This document shows, piece by piece, positions 11,324 to 21,440 of a stretch of 64,000 nt of DNA. The notes beneath the pieces were generated by a model that was given only the letters and a program-made list of their open reading frames with translations, did no database searches and was not told where the DNA came from. The stretch is from Hippophae tibetana. Lineage: Eukaryota; Streptophyta; Magnoliopsida; Rosales; Elaeagnaceae. The translations under genes were made by a program, and so were the position numbers. The stretch covers positions 38,166,001 to 38,230,000 of the forward strand of contig CM072812.1 of assembly GCA_037013495.1 (NCBI GenBank), given 5' to 3'. Numbering within the stretch: the first letter of the stretch is position 1; each line of letters opens with the position of its first letter.

Positions 11324-14300
11324 TGATGAGTGCTTAAAAAGTACTAAAATTACTATGATTTAATGTACTTTGATTGATTAAATAAATTTATATTTGTATG
11401 ATTTTTCATATTTTTATATAAATTTCTATTTTTGGAATCACATGTATTTTTATTATTTTCCAAGTATTTTTGTTTAAAAATAACTTAAATATTCGAAGAA
11501 AAATACTGGAGGCAATACATCACAAATATGTTGAGAAAATAATTAAGAAATGTAAAAAAAATAGAAAAATTGGACAAAATAGGTCAAAATGTCAAAATTG
11601 TCGGCACCCGCAGGCGCATGCATAGCCAACACACGCCCGTGTGCCTCGCGCACAACAAGTACATGTATGCGCCTATCCCATGCACCCACACGCATGTCAC
11701 GTTGAGTCCCGTGTGCCAACGCCCATCTGCCGCAAATTTCGCCCCCACATGCATGCCAACCTGTTGAAACGAGTCCAAAATACATTTTTGAGACATTTTC
11801 CCACTTTTTTTGACCTTTTTCTTATCTATAAGATGACTCTCTCTCCCATTGTAAAAATCATCCCAAAAATCACACATTTCTCTCTTTCTCTCTCTAGACA
11901 GCTTTCTTAATTTTTTTGGTTTTAAAGTTCTTCTCTTTTTTAGAAGAACTAGTTATGCTTTTTTAGTTTTTTATTTGTTTATTTTTTTTATTTCTTTTTA
12001 CTATTTACATTTAATTAAATGTTTGTGGGTATAATTGCTGAAAACACTCACGAGACTTAAACTCATCTACTAGGGCAACCTAGGGGTTTAAAGGCTCATT
12101 GCATACGATAAATGTAATTGTGTCAATCAACGGAATTGATTTAAGATAGTTTAATTTATAATTTTTATTTTAGTTTTTATCGTTTCTTTTGCTAAGGGAC
12201 TAGCAAGAAGCTAGTTGTGGGTTGTCATGAGTGCTTAAAAAGTACTAAAATTACTATGATTTAATGTACTTTGATTGATTAAATAAATTTATATTTGTAT
12301 GATTTTTCATATTTTTATATAAATTTCTATTTTTGGAATCACATGTATTTTTATTATTTTCCAAGTATTTTTGTTTAAAAATAACTTAAATATTCGAAGA
12401 AAAATACTGGAGGCAATACATCACAAATATGTTGAGAAAATAATTAAGAAATGTAAAAAAAATAGAAAAATTGGACAAAATAGGTCAAAATGTCAAAATT
12501 GTCGGCACCCGCAGGCGCATGCATAACCAACACACGCCCGTGTGCCTCGCGCACAACAAGTACATGTATGCGCCTATCCCATGCACCCACACGCATGTCA
12601 CGTTGAGTCCCGTGTGCCAACGCCCATCTGCCGCAAATTTCGCCCCCACATGCATGCCAACCTGTTGAAACGAGTCCAAAATACATTTTTGAGACATTTT
12701 CCCACTTTTTTTGACCTTTTTCTTATCTATAAGATGACTCTCTCTCCCATTGTAAAAATCATCCCAAAAATCACACATTTCTCTCTTTCTCTCTCTAGAC
12801 AGCTTTCTTAATTTTTTTGGTTTTAAAGTTCTTCTCTTTTTTAGAAGAACTAGTTATGCTTTTTTAGTTTTTTATTTGTTTATTTTTTTTATTTCTTTTT
12901 ACTATTTACATTTAATTAAATGTTTGTGGGTATAATTGCTGAAAACACTCACGAGACTTAAACTCATCTACTAGGGCAACCTAGGGGTTTAAAGGCTCAT
13001 TGCATACGATAAATGTAATTGTGTCAATCAACGGAATTGATTTAAGATAGTTTAATTTATAATTTTTATTTTAGTTTTTATCGTTTCTTTTGCTAAGGGA
13101 CTAGCAAGAAGCTAGTTGTGGGTTGTGATGAGTGCTTAAAAAGTACTAAAATTACTATGATTTAATGTACTTTGATTGATTAAATAAATTTATATTTGTA
13201 TGATTTTTCATATTTTTATATAAATTTCTATTTTTGGAATCACATGTATTTTTATTATTTTCCAAGTATTTTTGTTTAAAAATAACTTAAATATTCGAAG
13301 AAAAATACTGGAGGCAATACATCACAAATATGTTGAGAAAATAATTAAGAAATGTAAAAAAAATAGAAAAATTGGACAAAATAGGTCAAAATGTCAAAAT
13401 TGTCGGCACCCGCAGGCGCATGCATAACCAACACACGCCCGTGTGCCTCGCGCACAACAAGTACATGTATGCGCCTATCCCATGCACCCACACGCATGTC
13501 ACGTTGAGTCCCGTGTGCCAACGCCCATCTGCCGCAAATTTCGCCCCCACATGCATGCCAACCTGTTGAAACGAGTCCAAAATACATTTTTGAGACATTT
13601 TCCCACTTTTTTTGACCTTTTTCTTATCTATAAGATGACTCTCTCTCCCATTGTAAAAATCATCCCAAAAATCACACATTTCTCTCTTTCTCTCTCTAGA
13701 CAGCTTTCTTAATTTTTTTGGTTTTAAAGTTCTTCTCTTTTTTAGAAGAACTAGTTATGCTTTTTTAGTTTTTTATTTGTTTATTTTTTTTATTTCTTTT
13801 TACTATTTACATTTAATTAAATGTTTGTGGGTATAATTGCTGAAAACACTCACGAGACTTAAACTCATCTACTAGGGCAACCTAGGGGTTTAAAGGCTCA
13901 TTGCATACGATAAATGTAATTGTGTCAATCAACGGAATTGATTTAAGATAGTTTAATTTATAATTTTTATTTTAGTTTTTATCGTTTCTTTTGCTAAGGG
14001 ACTAGCAAGAAGCTAGTTGTGGGTTGTGATGAGTGCTTAAAAAGTACTAAAATTACTATGATTTAATGTACTTTGATTGATTAAATAAATTTATATTTGT
14101 ATGATTTTTCATATTTTTATATAAATTTCTATTTTTGGAATCACATGTATTTTTATTATTTTCCAAGTATTTTTGTTTAAAAATAACTTAAATATTCGAA
14201 GAAAAATACTGGAGGCAATACATCACAAATATGTTGAGAAAATAATTAAGAAATGTAAAAAAAATAGAAAAATTGGACAAAATAGGTCAAAATGTCAAAA

Positions 14301-16471
14301 TTGTCGGCACCCGCAGGCGCATGCATAGCCAACACACGCCCGTGTGCCTCGCGCACAACAAGTACATGTATGCGCCTATCCCATGCACCCACACGCATGT
14401 CACGTTGAGTCCCGAGTGCCAACGCCCATCTGCCGCAAATTTCGCCCCCACATGCATGCCAACCTGTTGAAACGAGTCCAAAATACATTTTTGAGACATT
14501 TTCCCACTTTTTTTGACCTTTTTCTTATCTATAAGATGACTCTCTCTCCCATTGTAAAAATCATCCCAAAAATCACACATTTCTCTCTTTCTCTCTCTAG
14601 ACAGCTTTCTTAATTTTTTTGGTTTTAAAGTTCTTCTCTTTTTTAGAAGAACTAGTTATGCTTTTTTAGTTTTTTATTTGTTTATTTTTTTTATTTCTTT
14701 TTACTATTTACATTTAATTAAATGTTTGTGGGTATAATTGCTGAAAACACTCACGAGACTTAAACTCATCTACTAGGGCAACCTAGGGGTTTAAAGGCTC
14801 ATTGCATACGATAAATGTAATTGTGTCAATCAACGGAATTGATTTAAGATAGTTTAATTTATAATTTTTATTTTAGTTTTTATCGTTTCTTTTGCTAAGG
14901 GACTAGCAAGAAGCTAGTTGTGGGTTGTGATGAGTGCTTAAAAAGTACTAAAATTACTATGATTTAATGTACTTTGATTGATTAAATAAATTTATATTTG
15001 TATGATTTTTCATATTTTTATATAAATTTCTATTTTTGGAATCACATGTATTTTTATTATTTTCCAAGTATTTTTGTTTAAAAATAACTTAAATATTCGA
15101 AGAAAAATACTGGAGGCAATACATCACAAATATGTTGAGAAAATAATTAAGAAATGTAAAAAAAATAGAAAAATTGGACAAAATAGGTCAAAATGTCAAA
15201 ATTGTCGGCACCCGCAGGCGCATGCATAACCAACACACGCCCGTGTGCCTCGCGCACAACAAGTACATGTATGCGCCTATCCCATGCACCCACACGCATG
15301 TCACGTTGAGTCCCGTGTGCCAACGCCCATCTGCCGCAAATTTCGCCCCCACATGCATGCCAACCTGTTGAAACGAGTCCAAAATACATTTTTGAGACAT
15401 TTTCCCACTTTTTTTGACCTTTTTCTTATCTATAAGATGACTCTCTCTCCCATTGTAAAAATCATCCCAAAAATCACACATTTCTCTCTTTCTCTCTCTA
15501 GACAGCTTTCTTAATTTTTTTGGTTTTAAAGTTCTTCTCTTTTTTAGAAGAACTAGTTATGCTTTTTTAGTTTTTTATTTGTTTATTTTTTTTATTTCTT
15601 TTTACTATTTACATTTAATTAAATGTTTGTGGGTATAATTGCTGAAAACACTCACGAGACTTAAACTCATCTACTAGGGCAACCTAGGGGTTTAAAGGCT
15701 CATTGCATACGATAAATGTAATTGTGTCAATCAACGGAATTGATTTAAGATAGTTTAATTTATAATTTTTATTTTAGTTTTTATCGTTTCTTTTGCTAAG
15801 GGACTAGCAAGAAGCTAGTTGTGGGTTGTGATGAGTGCTTAAAAAGTACTAAAATTACTATGATTTAATGTACTTTGATTGATTAAATAAATTTATATTT
15901 GTATGATTTTTCATATTTTTATATAAATTTCTATTTTTGGAATCACATGTATTTTTATTATTTTCCAAGTATTTTTGTTTAAAAATAACTTAAATATTCG
16001 AAGAAAAATACTGGAGGCAATACATCACAAATATGTTGAGAAAATAATTAAGAAATGTAAAAAAAATAGAAAAATTGGACAAAATAGGTCAAAATGTCAA
16101 AATTGTCGGCACCCGCAGGCGCATGCATAGCCAACACACGCCCGTGTGCCTCGCGCACAACAAGTACATGTATGCGCCTATCCCATGCACCCACACGCAT
16201 GTCACGTTGAGTCCCGTGTGCCAACGCCCATCTGCCGCAAATTTCGCCCCCACATGCATGCCAACCTGTTGAAACGAGTCCAAAATACATTTTTGAGACA
16301 TTTTCCCACTTTTTTTGACCTTTTTCTTATCTATAAGATGACTCTCTCTCCCATTGTAAAAATCATCCCAAAAATCACACATTTCTCTCTTTCTCTCTCT
16401 AGACAGCTTTCTTAATTTTTTTGGTTTTAAAGTTCTTCTCTTTTTTAGAAGAACTAGTTATGCTTTTTTAG
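11066..16471 (+). repeat. Six tandem 901-bp copies of polypurine end plus LTR-C promoter half
   Basis: Six head-to-tail units (starts 11066, 11967, 12868, 13769, 14670, 15571), each holding about 258 bp of the 3' untranslated region and polypurine end plus the first 643 bp of LTR-C including its TATA-like box (CTATAAG, 11826-11832 in the first). Units end before the AATAAA signal, which only the last copy reaches (16490-16495). The join carries a six-base TTTTAG present at both ends of the unit. Copies differ at very few bases: a G/A site in the GCATARCC context reads G,A,A,G,A,G through the array; C at 11274 is only in copy 1; C at 12226 (breaking the LTR's initial TG) only in copy 2; A at 14415 only in copy 4. 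Unit 2 has one copy. Confidence 0.95.
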
Positions 16472-17636
16472 ATTTCTAGTTTTTGATTTAATAAACGGAA
16501 ATGCAAATCCATTTGAAGTTTTTCCAAAAAAAAATTAGCTTCAAAGTTCTATAAGGATTCGTTTGAGGTATAATTTTAAAATATATTCTTATAGTTATTT
16601 TTATGTTTGATTCATATATGTTATATTTAATTTATCTGTGATTAAATTTAATATGAATGACTATTTATAAATATGATATAATAATAACGTTGTTATACTT
16701 GGGAAATATTAAATAGGTAAAACATTTATATATAATAAATTGATTTTTTTATTTAATATTTTATGTTAAAGATGTTAGAGAGAAATATATTATTTTTTAT
16801 TACAAACTTAAATCTTAAAATTAGATTTTAAGGTTCAATTATCCGATCTAATTTAGAGTAGTGCTTTTTTTTGTTGATACAATCGCCCAATAGTTAGAGT
16901 AAAACTCTATTTCATAAGTTTTTATAAGAACTATTATTCGAAAATGTATTGATAACATATTTTCAATAACAATTTTAAAACTTGAAAGTTAATACTCGGA
17001 TAATTAAATTCTTAGGTTTAATTTGGATATCTTGAATAAAGTTTAAAATATCTAACCCCACCAAAGGTGGTATTTAAATAGTTCATTTTCAATCTCTTAA
17101 AATAAAAGAATTAATTTAATTAACCAAATTAATTATCGACCTCACCCATAGGTGTTAATTGATTTGTTTAATTAACAAATAATATCTAATTTCACCAAAG
17201 GTGGTATCTATATAAAAAAAGAGAATTAATAAATATCAATTTATATATTTAATAACCTAAATAATATGAGCAATCATAATTAACTTAATTATTATATCCA
17301 TAAATACTAAACTCTTATGAATGATAAAAAAAAATGCATAATTATTTATCGAATCCATATCTATGTTTATTTTTTTTATTGTTATTAGATAGAGGAAACA
17401 CAAAAAAATTAAAAATATCATGACATAATGTTTAGGATTTAATTTCATTTTCAAAAGTTTGAATAATAAATTAAAAACCACATATATTCTTTCCTTAGAT
17501 CAACCTTGGGAGTATACTTGTCATTTGCTATAAAATGATTTGTGCACTCACGAGAGTTTTACAAATATAAAACAAATATAAAACAAAAGTACGTGCAAGA
17601 TCGGTATTGCTAACCGAAGTTAGTCTTGTCTCACCA
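15829..17636 (+). mobile_element. LTR-C1, last and complete copy
   Basis: It starts TGATGAG at 15829 (last array unit) and ends CTCACCA at 17630-17636. It holds a GC-rich block (about 16109-16265), a TATA-like CTATAAG near 16331 and AATAAA at 16490-16495. It lacks the TGACGTCA box of the other LTRs at the usual place. It is followed by RT sequence of another element, so the LTR-C element appears inserted in a second pol gene; the partner 5' LTR and the TSD partner are not in the window. Confidence 0.8.
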
Positions 17637-17931
17637 AGGAGCATAGAACAGCCTTAGGATGGACTATTTTTAACATAAAAGGTATAAGTCCATCCATTTG
17701 CATGCACAAGATTCTAATGGAGTAACTTTACAAACCATTCATTGAGCCCCAAAGAAGATTAAATCCAGTAATGAATGAAGTTGTGAGAGCCAAAATTTTG
17801 AAGCTTTTAATTGTTGAAATTATTTATGCTATTTCAAATAGCTCATAGGTGAGTCCAGTGCAGATTGTACCAAAAAAAGGTGAAATTACGGTGGTGAAAA
17901 ATGAAAACAATGAGTTTATTCCTACAAGAAT
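17637..17931 (+). pseudogene. Short RT N-terminal fragment of another Athila-like element
   Basis: Translation with stops and a frame change gives LGWTIFNIKGISPSICMHKI, then RRLNP-like sequence, VVRAKILKLL, VSPVQIVPKKGEITVVKN and NEFIPTR, the conserved start of plant Ty3/gypsy RT. Similarity ends near 17931. The next 210 bp up to the receptor kinase stop codon are not recognised. The minus-strand open stretch across 17824-18066 is a shadow of this fragment. Confidence 0.8.
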
Positions 17932-18142
17932 GAGAGAATTCTTTGATTGTTTATCAAGAAACAAAAAAACAGAAATTACAATGTGTTTGACAGAACAAAA
18001 CTTATTTAAGTGATTCATAGCAAAATTGGAAGGGAAAGAAGGCATAATTGAGCGAAGTCTTAACATATAACAGTTATGATCATGGCTAATTTATAATACT
18101 AGTCCAAAGGTAACTAATAAAGGTAAGGTAATAGCAACTAAT

Positions 18143-20470
18143 CTAGATTTTGTTTAGAAAAGAATTTGGGCCAATAGGGATTGGGATTTCCACCGTCACT
18201 TCCAACATGAGGAGGACTTTCTTCATTGAAGGACGAATAGATGGCTCATCCTGGATGCACCAAAGCGCAACTTTAACCATTCTTTCCAATTCCTTCTTGT
18301 CTATCATTTCATTGCCCACCAGTTTACCCAACTGACCATTATCAAAACAGATCCATACCCATTCATCCAAAACAGCTTCTTCTTCAGAGAGATTCCAGTC
18401 CACATTCTTCCTGCAACATATGATCTCCAACAGTACAATGCCAAAGCTGTAAACATCTGCTTTGACCGTAATAGGCAGTTTTTTATGCCATTCTGGAGCA
18501 ACATACCCTCTTGTGCCTCTGATGCCTGTATAGGTTTTGGTTTGATCTGGCTTTAGCAACTTTGCCAATCCAAAGTCGGAAATTCTTGGACATCCATATT
18601 CATCCATGAGTATGTTTTGGGGCTTAATGTCACAATGGATGATTTGAGTCCCACAATCTTCATGTAAATAGAGAACTCCTCTTGCTATATTGCAAGAAAT
18701 TCTCACCCTTTCATCCCAACAAGGTTTGTTTTCTGGGGTAAAAAGTGTATCTGCAAGTGATCCATTCCTCATATATTCATACACCAAAAGCCTATTTTGT
18801 CCCTCGTGGCAAAACCCCAGTAAACAGACCAAATTTTTGTGATGGGTTCTCCCAATAACTTTTATCTCACTCTGAAACTCTTTTTCACCTTCCTCCAGTT
18901 CTTTCTGTAGTCTTTTGATTGCAACAACCTTTTCGGTCTTCAAAATTTTCCCTTTATAAACTGTACCAAATGAACCTCTTCCAATCTCTTCTTTGAAATC
19001 ATCAGTCATAGCCTCTATCTCTGTGTAGGTATATGATCGCAGGCAAAAATCCTCGCTTAATTCAACATCATTGTTGGGAGTTATTTTCTTATATGTATGA
19101 CTTTTCAGCAACACAATTATGGAAACTACCAACATGGAAGACCCCAAGGCAACTGATATCAAACTGATAATCAATATGTCCTTACGAATCTTTTTGTTGC
19201 TTTTTCTCGGAATATTAGCGTACGCAGCAGGAGTAGATATGGGTTTACCTACCTTGATTAAAGCTACGTTTGAATTAATTTGGTCTCTTCTTCCGAATTT
19301 CAAAGGAAGTCTTTGCTTTTTGCAATTTCCATCTTTATAAAATGCAGCTTCGCAATTACAGTCACCCAAACAAGCTTGTTTGCAACCTTCTATCGCAGTT
19401 GTTGACAAAATCTGATAAGGAACATCTTCCCATACTGTGTTTTGCACATCTTCCATTTCAAATGAAGGATTCTCGTTGTGATTTTCACAACTATCTGCTA
19501 TGAAGTTCCTCTCACAACCTAAAATCCAATTTCCTTGGTCAACAGGTCTGTATCCTGGAAGGCATCTACAGTCAGCTCCCGTATCATTAAGTACACAAAA
19601 TCCATTTAAGCCACATAGACCCTTAGGGTTGCATTTATCATTTGGAGGTGACCACTGGATTGACCAGCTGCTACTATTGTCGGTTACGTCATACGAATAC
19701 ACATGGAATACTCCATCTGCATCAATTGTCATACGAAAGATGGTGTCTTTTGAAAAATTTCCTCCGTTAGTTATATTCTTAATGTTTGAACCAGTTCTGT
19801 TGAGCAAGTACAGACTGCCATCAGCACCAAAATTCAGAGTTACATTCGGTCCACTCCCAGAAGTCCCAGTTGAATAATAAGCATCTTCTGGTGTAGTTGG
19901 AGTAGTTTCAATTGGGTACTGAACAAGGTTTCCGTCTTGTTGCATGACAAGTTGAAAAAAGCCTTTTGAGTGATCAGAATTTGAAATGCTAGAAATTAGT
20001 TTTTTGTCTCCAAGCAAACGTTGAGTTGGTAAAAGAGTATCTGTTGGGTAGTCAAAACTTTGCCAAATGATTTTCCCATCAGTTTTGTAAAACACAAAAT
20101 TACCCGAATCAAGCATGGAAGCAGAAGTAGCTAACATAAGGGGATCTCCTATGTCAATTTGGCCTTCTGTTGATTGCAAAGAAAGACTGCCTGTGTTTGT
20201 GAAAAGTATAGTGGCATTGGTGCTTACTGGCGGGCTGTCCCTGTTTGCAGTCCAAACAACAGTCTTTGCTGGAATTCCAACTATAAAAATCCCAACAGCA
20301 TAGCCGTTTCCTTGCTTGTAAAATCCAAAGGCGAAGAGTCCAGAATTTGACAACCAAGGAGAGCTGGTAGGTGTTAGAGAAGAGCCTCGGATTATGTTAG
20401 ATTGTCGTTTTTGTGCTTCAGCAATAATTGCAAGTAGAGAGGCAAAGAGGAAGAACCTGATAAAAGCCAT
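18143..20470 (-). CDS. G-type lectin S-receptor-like Ser/Thr kinase (RLK1/LECRK3 type), copy 1
   Basis: A 775-residue, intronless, single-pass receptor kinase of the plasma membrane. Domains in order: signal peptide (about 1-19), bulb-type lectin domain (about 25-150, with VVWTANRD at 71-78 and WQSFDYPTDTLLP at 136-148), S-locus glycoprotein-like region, EGF-like cysteine cluster (280-319), PAN/apple-like cysteines (328-383), transmembrane segment (about 431-455), and kinase domain (about 493-757). The kinase has GRGSFGTVYKG (497-507), VAIK with Lys519, HCDIKPQN (612-619, catalytic Asp614), DFG (632-634) and APE (658-660). Cys before the catalytic Asp makes it a non-RD kinase, a class often tied to immune signalling; that role and the ligand are inferred. 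Length and intronless form fit the family, and the start precedes a good signal peptide. Residue 758 is Val (A at 18198), where copy 2 and relatives have Gly. LTR-C promoters lie past its 3' end, facing it. Confidence 0.93.
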   Translation of the reverse strand: MAFIRFFLFASLLAIIAEAQKRQSNIIRGSSLTPTSSPWLSNSGLFAFGFYKQGNGYAVGIFIVGIPAKTVVWTANRDSPPVSTNATILFTNTGSLSLQSTEGQIDIGDPLMLATSASMLDSGNFVFYKTDGKIIWQSFDYPTDTLLPTQRLLGDKKLISSISNSDHSKGFFQLVMQQDGNLVQYPIETTPTTPEDAYYSTGTSGSGPNVTLNFGADGSLYLLNRTGSNIKNITNGGNFSKDTIFRMTIDADGVFHVYSYDVTDNSSSWSIQWSPPNDKCNPKGLCGLNGFCVLNDTGADCRCLPGYRPVDQGNWILGCERNFIADSCENHNENPSFEMEDVQNTVWEDVPYQILSTTAIEGCKQACLGDCNCEAAFYKDGNCKKQRLPLKFGRRDQINSNVALIKVGKPISTPAAYANIPRKSNKKIRKDILIISLISVALGSSMLVVSIIVLLKSHTYKKITPNNDVELSEDFCLRSYTYTEIEAMTDDFKEEIGRGSFGTVYKGKILKTEKVVAIKRLQKELEEGEKEFQSEIKVIGRTHHKNLVCLLGFCHEGQNRLLVYEYMRNGSLADTLFTPENKPCWDERVRISCNIARGVLYLHEDCGTQIIHCDIKPQNILMDEYGCPRISDFGLAKLLKPDQTKTYTGIRGTRGYVAPEWHKKLPITVKADVYSFGIVLLEIICCRKNVDWNLSEEEAVLDEWVWICFDNGQLGKLVGNEMIDKKELERMVKVALWCIQDEPSIRPSMKKVLLMLEVTVEIPIPIGPNSFLNKI

Positions 20471-20640
20471 TGGAGTATGAACTGTGTAAATCTATCTTCC
20501 TCTTGTTTTTTTTGGTAGTTCTTTCACTTTAATAAGCATAATTAATATTTGTATGGACAGGACGTGTTGACTTGAATTGCCGTAACCTGTGGTTTGTTCA
20601 AAGTAGAATAAATTGGTTCTATATTGTGGAAAACAAAGTC
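20471..20640 (-). promoter_or_regulatory. Presumed 5' flank of receptor kinase copy 1
   Basis: Short non-coding sequence between the kinase start codon and the CIA1 fragment. An AT-rich stretch near 20531-20552 could serve as a TATA region, and a TTGACT (W-box-like, WRKY site) lies at 20567-20572. These motifs are short and may be chance. Confidence 0.3.
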
Positions 20641-20672
20641 TTCAAGTTACAGACGAGCTTGTGGATGGGTGA

Positions 20673-20853
20673 TTTGAACTGCGAGAGGTTCAGAAACTAC
20701 AGAACCACATAGATAGGGTGTGGAGTCTCGCTTGGAATCCAGCGATTGGTATTGATGGCGTTCCCTCTGTTTTTGCTTCTTGTAGTGGTGATAAGACCAT
20801 TCGTATTTGGGAGTAGAGCCACTCTTCCTCTTCTTCATCTTGGAACTGCAAGG
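20673..20853 (+). pseudogene. CIA1: CIA1/CIAO1 WD40 protein, first-exon fragment
   Basis: Plus-strand translation gives LREVQKL, then HIDRVWSLAWNP, DGVPSVFASCSGDKTIRIWE and SSSWNCK, matching the first WD40 blade of plant CIA1, the scaffold that delivers cytosolic iron-sulfur clusters to target proteins. A stop codon (TAG, 20814-20816) replaces the residue after RIWE, and a stop lies just upstream (20670-20672), with no start codon in frame. Similarity ends at WNCK, where the known protein continues, so this may be an exon end. No later CIA1 exons were found. It is a captured or leftover fragment. Confidence 0.75.
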
Positions 20854-21008
20854 TTCATTTGTTCCTTCGTTTAAATTCTTTTATTTTCATACATTTATGC
20901 TATTTTTGGTTGCTTATAATATTTTGGGAGAATCAGAAGATGTAATTTAAGTTGCTTTAGGGTTTTAAATTATGAAAAGCCATATTTTGGGCGATAATTT
21001 TAAAAAAA

Positions 21009-21057
21009 CCTTTTTGTTAGGTACCAAATATAACCTTTTTGTTAGGTACCAAATATA
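21009..21057 (+). repeat. Two tandem 25-bp copies at the edge of the PPR fragment
   Basis: CCTTTTTGTTAGGTACCAAA and the following ATATA(A) occur twice in a row with a 25-bp period. The second copy runs into the PPR-like reading frame, so this may be a slippage product at the breakpoint of the captured fragment. Confidence 0.8.
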
Positions 21058-21440
21058 GTTTCTTATGCGAATTGCTGGAAAAGGCTAAAGAAATTTTCTT
21101 GGAAATGAAAGGTAGGGGGATTGTCCCTAATGTAATTGTTTATAATTATTTGATACATAGTTTTTGCTATAAAGGGAATTTGGAATATGCTAAAAGCTTA
21201 TTGAACGAGATGGTAGAAGAAAGTGTTCATCCTAACGCAGTAACCTTTAACATCTTAAATCTAATGTTTGTGCTTGCAGTTTTGATGTGTTGATTAATTT
21301 GAGGATAATAGAAGCCTTAAACCTCTACTGGGAAATTATTAACAAGGGTGTTAGGCCTTCAATAAGAATATATATTTCATTATTAGCTGGTCTTTTCAAG
21401 GTTGGTAAGGTTGATGATACATAATATTTTTAATGAGATG
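21039..21440 (+). pseudogene. Pentatricopeptide-repeat (PPR) protein fragment
   Basis: The open stretch 21039-21293 contains two PPR-like motifs: KAKEIFLEMKGRGIVPNVIV, then YNYLIHSFCYKGNLEYAKSL with the next repeat's NAVTFNIL. After a stop and frame change, EALNLYWEIINKGVRPSIRI and LLAGLFKVGKVDD continue the pattern to about 21417, then DARS/EMQGLGI-like remains. P-type PPR proteins bind organelle RNA. Here no start, no targeting peptide and only three to four repeats remain, so it is a dead fragment. A 30-bp block rich in GGTAAGG recurs at about 21500 and 21557. Confidence 0.8.

Noticed and set aside
11543..16415. Repeated 65-97-codon frames in the 901-bp array
   Set aside because: They recur only because the DNA repeats, overlap each other on both strands and cover the LTR promoter.
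11066..16471. CRISPR-like or satellite centromere array
   Set aside because: Units are 901 bp, contiguous without spacers, and made of LTR sequence in a plant context; only six copies.
17824..18066. 80-codon minus-strand frame before the kinase stop
   Set aside because: It is mostly a shadow of the plus-strand RT fragment and has no recognisable motif.
20647..20838. 63-codon minus-strand frame
   Set aside because: It is the complement of the CIA1 fragment, which is clearly on the plus strand.
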